Positions 1 through 8,619 of a stretch of 64,000 bases of DNA are shown in pieces (positions within the stretch are counted from its first letter, which is position 1; each line of letters starts with the position of its first letter). The position numbers and the translations under genes were made by a program. Source of the DNA: Dokdonella immobilis (GTDB taxonomy: Bacteria > Pseudomonadota > Gammaproteobacteria > Xanthomonadales > Rhodanobacteraceae); the NCBI RefSeq assembly GCF_900115085.1, contig NZ_FOVF01000027.1, positions 2,103-66,102 on the forward strand. Reading direction: 5' to 3'. Under the pieces are notes generated by a model. That model saw only the letters and a program-made list of their open reading frames with translations. It did not search any database and had not been told where the DNA came from.

Positions 1-249
1 CTTCGTCCGCGTTTCGTGGAAGCGCTTTCGTGCGGCGCCGCCGGAACCTGTATGGCATCGAGCTTGAATCGAGCTGGGCAATCTGCCCGGAATTGCGATT
101 CGACGTCGTTCGGATGATCCCTTCAGCGACGAAACCCCGTCTGTCGGTTAAAGCGTCCGGCGTCTCGGGGCGGCTACCGGCATATCACCGGAGTTCGCGA
201 GCGCCGTTTGCGCGTGCAAGGGTAATTCACTGGGCTCGGGAGCCAGGCG

Positions 250-1293
250 ATGTGGCGAAGGTTATGGGTGCCTCTGTTCGGCGCGATCGCGGCGGTTGCT
301 GCGTCGCCGGCCTGCGCCGCCACGTTCTGCATTTCGACCGTCGGCGGAATCCAGTCGGCGCTGATCATTGCCGCGAACAACGGCGAGAATGACATCATCT
401 CGGTGGTCGGTGGTGCCTATTCACTGACCGCACCGCTTACGTTCAACTCGACCGAGACACGCAGCCTTGCGCTCGAAGGCGGGTGGAACGCCGGATGCAC
501 GTCAAGGACGGGTGCCGAGACCGTGCTGGGTGGACAGAACCAGGTGGCGATCCTGGACATCTTCAGTGATTCCGGAAGTCTCTCCATCCTTCACCTGACG
601 ATGGCGGGAGGTCGCTCGACCGGGAGTCTCGATGCGCCGATCGAACTATCGGGGAACACGGGCGATGTTCTCGTTGAACTGAACCAGTTCATCGGCAATC
701 GCTCCGTGGCCGGAGTCGGGGCCGTGAGCGCCTACGCAGGAAGCGGCCACCTTCGCTTTCGCAACAACCTCGTGGTCGGTAATCGCGGTGCGGTCGTCGG
801 CGGCGCGTTCCTGATCCAGGACAGTGGCGAGGCCTGGGTCACCGGGAACACGATCGCCGCGAACATCGCCGACCAGACGGATACGGTCGGTGGCCTGGTC
901 ATCACCGGCAATGGCCATTTCAGCCTGTCGGACAACATCCTCTGGAACAATGCCGGAACGACCAATGTCGATTTCCGGGCGAACTCGACGCATAGCCGCT
1001 TCCACAACGACATCGGGCTGCTCGGCAACGGCACCGCCGCGGATCAGATCCTCGGCGAACAGTACGTCGACCCGATCTTCGAACCGTGTTCGGGCTTCCT
1101 GTGCCTGAGTTTCAAGCTCAGCGGCACTTCGCCGCTGGTGAACGCCGGCTTCGACGCTCCGGCCGGCGGCCAGTCGAATACCGACCTCGCCGGCGCCGCG
1201 CGCTTGATCGGTACCCACGTCGATATCGGTGCGTATGAGAGCGATGTGCTGTTCGCTGACGATTTCGACCAAGTGGTCGAGAATGGAGGCTGA
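250..1293 (+). CDS. Secreted parallel beta-helix-like protein of unknown function
   Basis: 347 residues. The N-terminus (about residues 1-24) is a signal peptide: short basic start, hydrophobic stretch, then Ala-Cys-Ala. The body is rich in Asn and Gly with recurring strand-turn patterns (for example NNLVVGNRGAVVGG and GNTIAANIA), typical of right-handed parallel beta-helix proteins of the polymorphic outer membrane/pectate lyase-like fold; no catalytic motif is visible. The C-terminus carries LFADDFD, a variant of the F-x-D-G-F-E tail found on four other secreted proteins here, followed by seven more residues. Probably exported to the periplasm or cell surface. A small hairpin follows the stop codon. 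The function is not recognised; the fold call is inferred from sequence character only. Confidence 0.75.
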   Translation: MWRRLWVPLFGAIAAVAASPACAATFCISTVGGIQSALIIAANNGENDIISVVGGAYSLTAPLTFNSTETRSLALEGGWNAGCTSRTGAETVLGGQNQVAILDIFSDSGSLSILHLTMAGGRSTGSLDAPIELSGNTGDVLVELNQFIGNRSVAGVGAVSAYAGSGHLRFRNNLVVGNRGAVVGGAFLIQDSGEAWVTGNTIAANIADQTDTVGGLVITGNGHFSLSDNILWNNAGTTNVDFRANSTHSRFHNDIGLLGNGTAADQILGEQYVDPIFEPCSGFLCLSFKLSGTSPLVNAGFDAPAGGQSNTDLAGAARLIGTHVDIGAYESDVLFADDFDQVVENGG

Positions 1294-1309
1294 GCGACAA
1301 GGCTGTCGC
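1294..1309 (+). terminator. Short hairpin after the beta-helix gene
   Basis: A perfect 6-bp stem (GCGACA/TGTCGC) with a 4-base loop starts immediately after the stop codon. It has no T-tract, so it is a weak or factor-assisted terminator at best. It also lies just beyond the 3' end of the convergent toxin gene. Confidence 0.3.
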
Positions 1310-1338
1310 CCCCACCACGGGTGGATGCGGCCATTTTG

Positions 1339-1767
1339 TCAGCGCGCATACCCTCCGCGACGCTCGTTTACCTGCGTTCCGACGCCAGGTTTGATGTGCT
1401 GGCGCAGCCATTCGGCAAATTGACTTTCCTGAAGGCTGCCTTCGGCGAGGGCGATGTAGCGCGGATATAGATCGAGATCTTCGGCATCGAGCAGGCCCCC
1501 GTTCAGGACGATGAAGGTTTCGCAGGCGACCGCAGCCGTGCGTTTGTTGCCATCGATGAAGGGGTGGTTCCGGGCAAGGCCGAAGGCGAGACTTGCAGCG
1601 AGCTCGGCGAGATCCGGTGGAGGGTCGCCATAGGCTTGCAACTGCTGGGGTCGGGCCAGCGCGGAAACGAGCAAAGCCTCATCGCGCACCCCGCTACCAC
1701 CGCCATGCTCGGCCAGTTGGCGTTCGTGAATCGCGATGGCCAGCGCCCTTTCGATCCAGATGATCAC
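1339..1767 (-). CDS. doc: Death-on-curing (Doc/Fic family) toxin
   Basis: 142 residues, the usual Doc length. The Fic-fold active-site motif HPFIDGNKRTA starts at His68; the catalytic His and the NKR that binds phosphate are all present, so the enzyme looks intact. Doc proteins of phage P1 type inactivate EF-Tu by phosphorylation using ATP. The gene starts 8 bases after the stop of the AbrB/MazE-type antitoxin gene on the same strand, so the two form one transcript with the antitoxin first. The antitoxin here is not of the classical Phd fold. Likely autoregulated through the palindrome at 2017-2032. Confidence 0.88.
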   Translation of the reverse strand: MIIWIERALAIAIHERQLAEHGGGSGVRDEALLVSALARPQQLQAYGDPPPDLAELAASLAFGLARNHPFIDGNKRTAAVACETFIVLNGGLLDAEDLDLYPRYIALAEGSLQESQFAEWLRQHIKPGVGTQVNERRGGYAR

Positions 1768-1775
1768 GGGTGTTC

Positions 1776-1997
1776 CTACTGCGCCAGCTTGTGCAGGAGA
1801 GTACGGCGCTTGCGCATGATGTCCTCGGCGACTTCCATCTGTCGCGCCAGTTCAGGGTCGTAGGTGGTCAGGCGGATGCCGTCCGGCGTCTCCAGTGCAA
1901 ACAGCTCGTCACCTTTTTCCAGACGCAGGCGTGCCAGCAGTTCGCGCGGCAGGATCACGCCGGCCGAATTGCCGATGGTGGTGATTTTGAGTTTCAT
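1776..1997 (-). CDS. AbrB/MazE/SpoVT-family antitoxin
   Basis: 73 residues. Residues 1-45 form the swapped-hairpin AbrB DNA-binding domain (KITTIGNSAGVILPRELL is a typical MazE-like opening), and the C-terminal 28 residues are a charged helix of the type that wraps and neutralises a toxin. An AGGAG ribosome binding site lies 6 bases upstream of the ATG. It precedes the doc gene by 8 bases. As known for AbrB/MazE antitoxins, it should bind its own promoter; a palindrome overlapping a TATAAC -10-like box sits about 20 bases upstream of the start codon. Confidence 0.88.
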   Translation of the reverse strand: MKLKITTIGNSAGVILPRELLARLRLEKGDELFALETPDGIRLTTYDPELARQMEVAEDIMRKRRTLLHKLAQ

Positions 1998-2016
1998 GGC
2001 GGGCTCCTGAGCGGGT

Positions 2017-2032
2017 TATAACGCATGTTATA
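2017..2032 (-). promoter_or_regulatory. Palindromic operator/-10 region of the toxin-antitoxin operon
   Basis: TATAAC and GTTATA form a perfect 6-bp inverted repeat with a 4-base spacer in an otherwise GC-rich region, 20-35 bases upstream of the antitoxin start codon. Each arm resembles a -10 box when read on the minus strand. AbrB-type antitoxins bind short AT-rich palindromes, so autorepression by the antitoxin-toxin complex is the simplest reading. Confidence 0.6.
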
Positions 2033-2237
2033 TCGCGCAGGGAGGCTGCGTTGCAATGTCAAGGGACGGAATCGTTCGTGGATGGACCGGCCCCGGTGCA
2101 TGAGTGCAAGGCGGAAGAAGTCTCCTGCGCTGATCCCTCGGAGCCGTTCGGGGGCCCTGGCGTGAGAATTGCGGGTGCCCAATCCGGCCAGGGCCTTCCG
2201 GGATAGAGTGCGGCGGGTTCGGTATCGACAGGGGCTG

Positions 2238-2897
2238 TCAATCCCGGTCCGGCGCACCCAACGGGAAATACGAGCGGAACGGGCGGGCTTCCTCGACCGC
2301 GCGGGCGAACGAGGGGCGTTCGAGCAGGCGGGCGCGGTAGGCGCGAACGACGGGGCAGGATTGCGGAATCCGGTGCGTCCAGTCCGCGTAGAACAGCGAC
2401 GGCGCCGCGGCGCAGTCGGCCAGGCTGAAGGCGTCTCCGGCGGCCCAGGTCTTGCCGGCGAGATGGCCTTCCAGCCAGGCGTAGGCGCGTTCCAGTCTTT
2501 CGACGGCGATGGCCAAACCTTCTTCCCTTTTCATCGGCAGCCTGCCCAGCGCGCTGTCGACCGCCACCTGCATGGCATCCATCACATGCAGGTCGAAGAA
2601 ACGATCGAGGAAGCGCACATCGAGCGCGGCCATCGGATCCGCTGGCAGCAGGGCTACAGGCCCCGGATGCGCGATCTGCAGGTACTCGATGATGATGCTC
2701 GCTTCGGCGAGGGTGCGCTCGCCGTCGACGAGGAGCGGAAACTTGCGCAGCGGCCAGCGTTGCAGCCAGTCCGCCGTATGCTGCGGCGTGTCCGGGCTGA
2801 TGCAGCGAAACTCGAACGGAATCTCGTTTTCGTACAGCGCGATCAGCGACTTTTGCGTGTAGGAGGAGAACGGGTGGCCGTACAGGGCAAGTGACAT
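2238..2897 (-). CDS. Glutathione S-transferase family protein
   Basis: 219 residues, a normal bacterial GST size. The N-terminal thioredoxin-like domain (about 1-80) starts LALYGHPFSSYTQK, with Ser11/Ser12 at the position of the catalytic Ser/Cys. It contains the cis-Pro segment KFPLLVDG and the glutathione-contacting EASIIIEYL. Residues 90-210 form the all-helical C-terminal domain with the N-capping-box-like GDAFSLADC. Cytosolic; it probably conjugates or reduces small electrophiles with glutathione. It diverges from the YdeI-like gene across about 220 bases. The substrate cannot be read from the sequence. Confidence 0.85.
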   Translation of the reverse strand: MSLALYGHPFSSYTQKSLIALYENEIPFEFRCISPDTPQHTADWLQRWPLRKFPLLVDGERTLAEASIIIEYLQIAHPGPVALLPADPMAALDVRFLDRFFDLHVMDAMQVAVDSALGRLPMKREEGLAIAVERLERAYAWLEGHLAGKTWAAGDAFSLADCAAAPSLFYADWTHRIPQSCPVVRAYRARLLERPSFARAVEEARPFRSYFPLGAPDRD

Positions 2898-3117
2898 GGG
2901 GAGCTCTCAGGTTCCGGACGCGGTGAATGATAGCCGTGGTCTGCAAAAAAGGCCGCAGACGGCAGCGGGGAGCAACGGTTCGCGAAAAATCCGTCGATCG
3001 AGATCCGCGCCGGCCTCGGCTCGTTTTCCCTGGCATCGAACCGGGGCGCCGCGCGGCGGTCCGGTCCTTGCTCGCCTTGGGTAAAATGCGCTGTCCATGC
3101 CTGCAAGGATTCTTCCA

Positions 3118-3666
3118 ATGGCCGATGAAGGCGCGAGCATTTTCGAGGCACGATTGCTGCAACCGGCAAACCCCGGCAAGGGGGATTCCTGGGCGTTTCT
3201 CGTTATTCCGAAAAGTGCGAGCGACACCTTGCCGAGGCGCGGCAGGACGACGGTCGATGGCACCCTCAATGGCTGTTCCTTTCAGGCAACGCTCGAGCCG
3301 GACGGGCAGCTGAGCCACTGGCTCAAGGTCAGCCGGAAATTGCGCGAGGCGGCCGGCGCTGAAGTCGGCGACCTGGTGAGCGTGAGCATCGTGCCGGCCG
3401 AACCCGAGCCGGAGCCGCAGCCACCGGATGATCTGCAGGAGGCGCTTGCCGCCAGTCCGGCGGCCCTGGCGACCTGGAACGAGACCACGACCATCGCGCG
3501 CATCGACTGGATCCACTGGGTCGAATCCGCCAAGCAGGCCAAAACCCGAAAGAGCCGCGTCGATGGCGCCTGCGACATGCTTGCTTCCGGCAAGAAGCGC
3601 GTGTGCTGTTTCGATCAATCCGGCTACTACAGCAAGAGCCTCAAGGCCCCGCAGGCGGCCGGGTAG
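3118..3666 (+). CDS. DUF1905/YdeI (OmdA) family protein
   Basis: The N-terminal half (about 1-90) is a DUF1905 beta-barrel-like domain (pattern SWAFLVIPKSASD...VDGTLNG...LKVSRKLREAAG). The C-terminal half is the YdeI/OmpD-associated, bacteriocin-protection type domain (WIHWVESAKQAKTRKSRVD). An upstream ATG at 3097 is in frame, but AAGGA at 3104-3108 sits 9 bases before the ATG at 3118, so I chose 3118 (182 residues). The family is cytosolic and poorly characterised; some members protect against peptide bacteriocins or envelope stress. It stands alone, divergent from the GST gene. Confidence 0.82.
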   Translation: MADEGASIFEARLLQPANPGKGDSWAFLVIPKSASDTLPRRGRTTVDGTLNGCSFQATLEPDGQLSHWLKVSRKLREAAGAEVGDLVSVSIVPAEPEPEPQPPDDLQEALAASPAALATWNETTTIARIDWIHWVESAKQAKTRKSRVDGACDMLASGKKRVCCFDQSGYYSKSLKAPQAAG

Positions 3667-4283
3667 CGACATCCGTTCCGCGGAAACGCAGCGGGCAGGC
3701 CAGCCAGCCCTCCCGACATCGGCAAGGCCAAGGTTTGGTCGGCATCGCGGGCCAGGGGCAGGCCGCGGGCGGGAGGGAACATCTGCCCGCGAGAGGTCGA
3801 GTGGACGCCGACCCGCGTCGCACGTGCGATCGGCGGAACTCACCGATCCACTCCAGCCGGTTCCTTGCAATGCAGCCTACGCGTACCGCCCGATAGCAAG
3901 GAATCAAGGCCCAGGCGGCTTTGCGATCGGGGCGTTGAAGCCTGGGAGTCAGTCGCCTGACCCGCGGATTCGCCCGCCTCCGTCCCGTGCCCCCGACGAA
4001 TGGCGCATCGCGACTGTGCTGCAAAACGCCGCTTGACCGCTGAGGGCCGCCGCCCCGGCCGGTCCGGCGGTACCCGGGATGAAGTTGGCCGGCATCTTGC
4101 AAGCGCCGCATCGAGGACACGTCACAGGCGCGCCTGAACGGCGCCCTCGACGGCCTGGCTGAACGCCCTCCTGGTGGCGGCCCGGCACGATCTTCTTAAT
4201 GGGAATTGTACTCATACCATGCTTTTATGTCGTTTTCCATATAAGCTAGAGGCCTTCAGCATGTCCTTTGCGGGTGGCCTTCC
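3667..4283. other. Intergenic region, no gene supported
   Basis: 617 bases between the YdeI-like gene and the RpfC-like kinase. All ORFs here are short and of shadow character. The last 80 bases become AT-richer (around 4200-4250, with TATAAG near 4241), which is where a promoter for the kinase gene is most likely, but no convincing -35/-10 pair is visible. Confidence 0.4.
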
Positions 4284-6449
4284 GTGATCCCTGATATCGT
4301 TGAAGGCGCTCTCGACAAGACCGAGTCCGGCCTGCGGGCGATCCTTTCCGCCCAGGCCCGGGTCCGCGCCGTCATCGCCTTGCCAGTCGTCATCGTCGAG
4401 GCCCTGCTCTATTTGACGTCCCCCGAAGGCGTCGCCAGTCGCCTGCTCGCATTGACCCTGGGCTATTGCGCCTACGTGGTCGCCATGCACGTGCTGGTCC
4501 ACCACCGCAAGTCGGTGCCGGCACACTACCTGCTCGTTGCCTCGGCGGTGCTCGATCCGCTCGCCCTGTCGGCCTGGCTGGTCGTGATAGGCGAATACGG
4601 CAGCATCATGGTCGGCTTTTACCTGTTTACGATCCTCGGCTTCGGCTTTCGCACCGGCCGGCCGCTCATGCACCTTTGCCAGCTGACTACGATCGCGAGT
4701 TTCCTGCTGGTCTTCCTCAGCGTGCCTTACTGGCAGGCCAATCCGACGGTGTGGGTCGCCCTGATGCTTCCGCTGGTGGTCGTGCCGATGTACGCCGGCG
4801 CGTTGATCAAGACCCTGCGCGAATCGCGGGAGCACGCCGAGCGCGAAAGCCAGGCCAAATCGGCCTTGCTGGCCAAGGTCAGTCATGAGTTGCGTACGCC
4901 GCTGACCGGCATCATCACGGCGACCGAATTGCTGGCGGCCGAGGTTGGCTACGAGACCGTGACCCGGCGTACCGACACGATCCTCACGCTGTCGAACGAG
5001 CTGTTGCGCGAGATCAACGAGCTGCTCGATGTGGCGAAGTTCGGCGCCCGCGCGGCCGAACTCCATCTCGCGCCATTCGATCTGGCCGAGAAGATGCAGA
5101 TGGTGCACGACGCCCTGGCACCGACCGCCGCCAAGAAGGGCACGTCATTCTGCGTGGCGCTCGATCCGGCCATCGTCGATTGGATCGATACCGACGCGCA
5201 TTATCTCGGCCGGGTCATGCTCAATCTGGCCGGCAATGCGGTCAAGTTCACCGAGCGTGGCCAGGTCAACGTAGCCGTCGACCTGCTCGAGGAGACCCCG
5301 CTCGAATACCGGTTGCGCTTCAGCGTCGAGGATACCGGCATCGGGATCCCGGAATCGTTCCATGATTCGATCTTCCAGCCGTTCGCGCAGGTCGAGCAGG
5401 GTGCCGGACGTCGATTCGGTGGCACCGGCCTCGGCCTGGCCTTTTCCCGGCAGATCGTCGAATTGATGGGCAGCGAGCTGCTGTTCGAGAGCAAGCAGGG
5501 CAAGGGCAGCCGGTTCTGGTTCGACGTAACCCTGCCGCGCAGCAGGGCAGCGGACGCCGAGGTCGAATCCGCCCCGACGCCCGCGGTCCAGCAGATTGTC
5601 AGCGGCTTGCGCATCCTGGTCGCCGAAGACAACGAGACCAACCTCATGCTGCTGCACGAACTGCTCGTCGGCGACGGTCATGAGGTGACGACCTGTGCCA
5701 GCGGCATGGCGGCGCTCGATGCGCTCGCCGAGCAGGACTTCGATCTCCTGCTGCTCGACTACAACCTCGGCGACATGGACGGCGTGCGCCTGTTGCAGAC
5801 CTATCGTTTCGGCCGCATCGATGCGGCGCCGGCCATGTTCCTGACCGCCGACACGTCGCAGCAGACCGCCATCCGCCTGCGCGAGTGCGGCGCGGCGGGC
5901 GTGATGTACAAGCCAATCACCCTGGCCAGGTTGCGCATGGCCATCCGCGATCTTGGCAAGGCGGTGGACACCGGAGAGGGATTCGCCGTTTCCGATCCAA
6001 CGCCGCCGGTCGATGCGGGGCCGCGTCAGTCAAGGCCGGTACTGACTGCCATCGTGGCCAGCCCGATCGACGCGAGCGTCATCGAGGAGCTGAAGCTGGT
6101 CAGCAATCGGCCCGAGTTCTTTCCCAACCTGCTGCTTGAAGCCTGCAGCGATATCCAGCGCAATGTCGGGCAGATCAGCGTGGCGCTGGCGGAGCGCCAC
6201 TATGCCGCGGTGCGAGACGCGGCGCATGCTCTCAAGGGGGTCAGTGGTGATGTGGGTGCGGTTCGTCTGGTTGCGCTGGCAGGAAATCTGATGGCCGCAA
6301 CGCGCGAAGAACTCGAAAATGCCCATGTACGCTGGTCGGCCGATCTGGCCGAGGCGACACGAGCCACCGTCACCGCTCTGCAAAAGGAGTTGCCGGAAGG
6401 TACGGTGGCCTTGTCAGTCGACGCGCCGTCCTCGCTGCATCTTGACTAG
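4284..6449 (+). CDS. rpfC: RpfC-like hybrid histidine kinase (DSF sensor type)
   Basis: 721 residues with a GTG start. Residues about 28-175 contain five to six membrane segments with very short loops, as in RpfC. A HisKA domain follows (KVSHELRTPL, phospho-His201), then a HATPase domain (N-box Asn318, DTGIGIP at 350, GGTGLGL at 379). A receiver domain starts at 442 with phospho-acceptor Asp492 and invariant Lys543, and a C-terminal HPt domain carries AHALKG with His648. This is the domain order of Xanthomonas RpfC, which senses the fatty-acid signal DSF and binds and restrains RpfF through its receiver. The gene converges on the RpfF-like gene and their 3' ends overlap by 36 bases, the same arrangement as in Xanthomonas. 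No rpfG is present in the window, so the output partner is unknown. Confidence 0.85.
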   Translation: MIPDIVEGALDKTESGLRAILSAQARVRAVIALPVVIVEALLYLTSPEGVASRLLALTLGYCAYVVAMHVLVHHRKSVPAHYLLVASAVLDPLALSAWLVVIGEYGSIMVGFYLFTILGFGFRTGRPLMHLCQLTTIASFLLVFLSVPYWQANPTVWVALMLPLVVVPMYAGALIKTLRESREHAERESQAKSALLAKVSHELRTPLTGIITATELLAAEVGYETVTRRTDTILTLSNELLREINELLDVAKFGARAAELHLAPFDLAEKMQMVHDALAPTAAKKGTSFCVALDPAIVDWIDTDAHYLGRVMLNLAGNAVKFTERGQVNVAVDLLEETPLEYRLRFSVEDTGIGIPESFHDSIFQPFAQVEQGAGRRFGGTGLGLAFSRQIVELMGSELLFESKQGKGSRFWFDVTLPRSRAADAEVESAPTPAVQQIVSGLRILVAEDNETNLMLLHELLVGDGHEVTTCASGMAALDALAEQDFDLLLLDYNLGDMDGVRLLQTYRFGRIDAAPAMFLTADTSQQTAIRLRECGAAGVMYKPITLARLRMAIRDLGKAVDTGEGFAVSDPTPPVDAGPRQSRPVLTAIVASPIDASVIEELKLVSNRPEFFPNLLLEACSDIQRNVGQISVALAERHYAAVRDAAHALKGVSGDVGAVRLVALAGNLMAATREELENAHVRWSADLAEATRATVTALQKELPEGTVALSVDAPSSLHLD

Positions 6450-7289
6450 CATTTCCATGACGCGCAGTTCCTGCGGGCCGAGTTGCATGGCGGTCTCGGT
6501 CCACTCGTCGACCACCGTGTGCAATTCCTTGAGGTCCAGCGGTGCGATCCGGTGGCGGCTGCGCTGCAGCATCAGGCGGGCCTGCCGATGCTTGGCATGC
6601 TCGGTGATGAAGCGCTCGACGGCCCGCTCGCCTTCGCCGGTCGGACATACCGCATCGATCACGCCCATTTCCTTGAGCGCAGCCGCGCTGTAGATGCGTC
6701 CGTCGCCGAGCATGCGTTCGGCGGCGCGAGCGCCGATGCGCTGGGCCAGCAGGCTCATGCCGCCGGTGCATGGGAACAGCCCGAACAGGATTTCAGGGAA
6801 GCCGAACTCGCTGTGCTCCTCGGCGATGATGAAGTCGGCCGCGAGGGCGGTTTCAAAACCCCCGCCAAGCGCCCGCCCCTGCACGAGGGCGATGCTGGTC
6901 GCCTGCTTGCCGAGCGCGCTCGACCACTCGAACAGCATGTCGGCACAGGTCAGCGAATAGCGATGCAGGCCGTCACGGTCGCGACGCTGGATGCAGTCGT
7001 GGAAATGGGCCAGGTCGCCGCCGAGATTGAAGTATTCCGGGTGCGCCGAGTTCATGACCGTGTAGTGGATCGGCCGCAGGTGCCCCTGCGACGGCCAGGT
7101 CGCGCCACGCCGCTTCATGAGCTGCAGCATGTCCATCAGGTCGTCGATCAGCGGAGGCGAGAAGTAGGGCGGATTGCCGTCGATCGAGCCGGGCAGGGTG
7201 ATCCACAGGGTGTTCTGTGGCCCGACATCGAAACGCGCCTCGACATGGCGCGCAGCCGGTATGCTGGGAAAAGCGTGTACAGCGTTCAT
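6414..7289 (-). CDS. rpfF: RpfF-like DSF synthase (crotonase family)
   Basis: 291 residues from the ATG at 7289, which has an AGGAG-type site 7-8 bases upstream; a longer reading from 7499 overlaps the ketosynthase gene and is not supported. It is crotonase-fold, with the RpfF-specific stretches FNLGGDLA (residue 87 on), ALVQGRALGGGFE and FGFPEILFGLFP. Glu146 and Glu166 match the catalytic pair Glu141/Glu161 of Xanthomonas RpfF, with the same 20-residue spacing. The C-terminal TAMQLG block is also conserved. RpfF dehydrates 3-hydroxyacyl-ACP and then cleaves the thioester to give cis-2-unsaturated fatty acid signals. Here it is the last gene of an ACP-ketosynthase-rpfF operon, which suggests a dedicated acyl supply. 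Confidence 0.88.
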   Translation of the reverse strand: MNAVHAFPSIPAARHVEARFDVGPQNTLWITLPGSIDGNPPYFSPPLIDDLMDMLQLMKRRGATWPSQGHLRPIHYTVMNSAHPEYFNLGGDLAHFHDCIQRRDRDGLHRYSLTCADMLFEWSSALGKQATSIALVQGRALGGGFETALAADFIIAEEHSEFGFPEILFGLFPCTGGMSLLAQRIGARAAERMLGDGRIYSAAALKEMGVIDAVCPTGEGERAVERFITEHAKHRQARLMLQRSRHRIAPLDLKELHTVVDEWTETAMQLGPQELRVMEMLVKMQRGRRVD

Positions 7290-7333
7290 GGTGGCACTCT
7301 CCTGGATGAAAAGAGCGCCTCGGCATGAAGCGC

Positions 7334-8617
7334 TCAGGTGATAGTTGACACGTCCCCGGCGATGTTTTTGGTGCGCAATTCGTGCTCCTTGGAAACTGCC
7401 AGGGCCACATTGGTCCCGCCGAAGCCGGCGGAAAGGGAAACGGCATGTTCGACCGGCGTGTCGAGCCAGGGGCGATTGGCGACATGGCGAAGCGCGCACT
7501 CCGGATCGACCGCATCCAGATGGGCGGTCGCCGGCAGGAACGAGCCCTCGATCGCCAGCACGCAGGCGGCGAGTTCGATGGCGCTGGCGCCACCGAGCAG
7601 GTGGCCATGGATCCCCTTGGTCGAACTGACGGGCAATTGATCGGTTGCGTCGGCGAATACCTCCCGAACGGCTGCGCTCTCAACGGGGTCGCCGCCGCGG
7701 GTCGCGGTGGCGTGTGCGTTGTAGTAGCTGACCTGGTCTGGACGCAACCCTGCGTCGGCCAGTACCGCGCGCAACGCTGCAGCCTGGCCCTGGGAATGGG
7801 GTGTGCCGATATGATACCCATCCGAAGCGATGCCGTATCCCGACAAACGACAATAAGCGGCAACACCGCGCTTTTCCGCGTGGGCGCGTGATTCCAGCAT
7901 CAGGAACACCGCTCCCTCGCTGAGCACCAGTCCGGTGCGGTCGAGCGAGAACGGCCGGCAGCTGCGCGACACGTCGTTCGGGTCCGCCTCGGCGAGCGCG
8001 CGCAAGCCGCTCCACAGGGCGACGAAGGTCGGTGTCAGGGCTGCTTCGGCGCCACCGGCCAGGGCCAGGTCGAGGTAGCCGTCGCGGATGGCCCGCGAGG
8101 CTTCGCCAATGGCCGCGCCCGACGAAGAACAGGCGCTGCTGTTGGTGATCACCGGCCCGAGGATCTTGTGCTTGATCGAGATGAGCGCGGGCGCGGCATT
8201 CAGCATGCTGGCCATGATCGTGTAGGGCTTGGCACCCTCGACATGGTCGACGTGGAACTGGCGCACCCAGTCGTGCTCGGTCTTGACCCCGCCGCCGACC
8301 GAACCGTAGTAGAGGCCGGCGCGCTGGGCGTGGTCGGCGAACTGCTCGATGCCGGCATCCGCCATCGCCTGCCTCGCCGCGAGCATGGCGATCTGGCTGC
8401 AGCGGTCCATGTAGGGCAGTTCGAGCTTGCTGAACTCGCTGCTGAAATCCTTGCCGATCACGCCAGCCGGTATGCGGCGCGAAAGCTGGGGCGATTCCCA
8501 GAGCTGGATTCCGGATCGGTTCGACAGCAGGCTCTGGCGAAATTCGGTCACGTTCAGGCCGACCGGCGAGAGGATGCCAATACCCGTGATCACCACATCG
8601 CGCGCGTGGCCGGCCAT
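7334..8617 (-). CDS. FabF-type beta-ketoacyl-ACP synthase
   Basis: 427 residues, full length for KAS I/II. The Cys-His-His triad is complete: Cys163 in SSACSSSGAA, His302 in NAHATATRGGD and His339 in STKGIHGHLLGG, with the conserved Lys334. The C-terminal GFGGTNV is also present. It condenses malonyl-ACP with an acyl-ACP. The ACP gene ends 2 bases before it and the rpfF-like gene begins 44 bases after it, so the three are almost certainly co-transcribed. It is not part of a visible fab cluster (no FabD, G, Z or H nearby), so it is a pathway-specific ketosynthase rather than the housekeeping FabF. Chain-length preference cannot be inferred. Confidence 0.88.
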   Translation of the reverse strand: MAGHARDVVITGIGILSPVGLNVTEFRQSLLSNRSGIQLWESPQLSRRIPAGVIGKDFSSEFSKLELPYMDRCSQIAMLAARQAMADAGIEQFADHAQRAGLYYGSVGGGVKTEHDWVRQFHVDHVEGAKPYTIMASMLNAAPALISIKHKILGPVITNSSACSSSGAAIGEASRAIRDGYLDLALAGGAEAALTPTFVALWSGLRALAEADPNDVSRSCRPFSLDRTGLVLSEGAVFLMLESRAHAEKRGVAAYCRLSGYGIASDGYHIGTPHSQGQAAALRAVLADAGLRPDQVSYYNAHATATRGGDPVESAAVREVFADATDQLPVSSTKGIHGHLLGGASAIELAACVLAIEGSFLPATAHLDAVDPECALRHVANRPWLDTPVEHAVSLSAGFGGTNVALAVSKEHELRTKNIAGDVSTIT

Positions 8618-8619
8618 GT

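Noticed and set aside
2059-3870. 603-residue minus-strand ORF
   Set aside because: It is the antisense/off-frame shadow of the GST and YdeI-like genes; Arg/Pro-rich composition and no domain pattern.
3949-4215. 88-residue minus-strand ORF in the gap before the RpfC-like gene
   Set aside because: Its first residues look protein-like, but there is no ribosome site and the rest is low-complexity Arg/Gly/Pro.
7290-7499. 70-residue N-terminal extension of the RpfF-like protein
   Set aside because: It overlaps the ketosynthase 3' end, is Arg-rich, and the ATG at 7289 has a good ribosome site and matches the family start.
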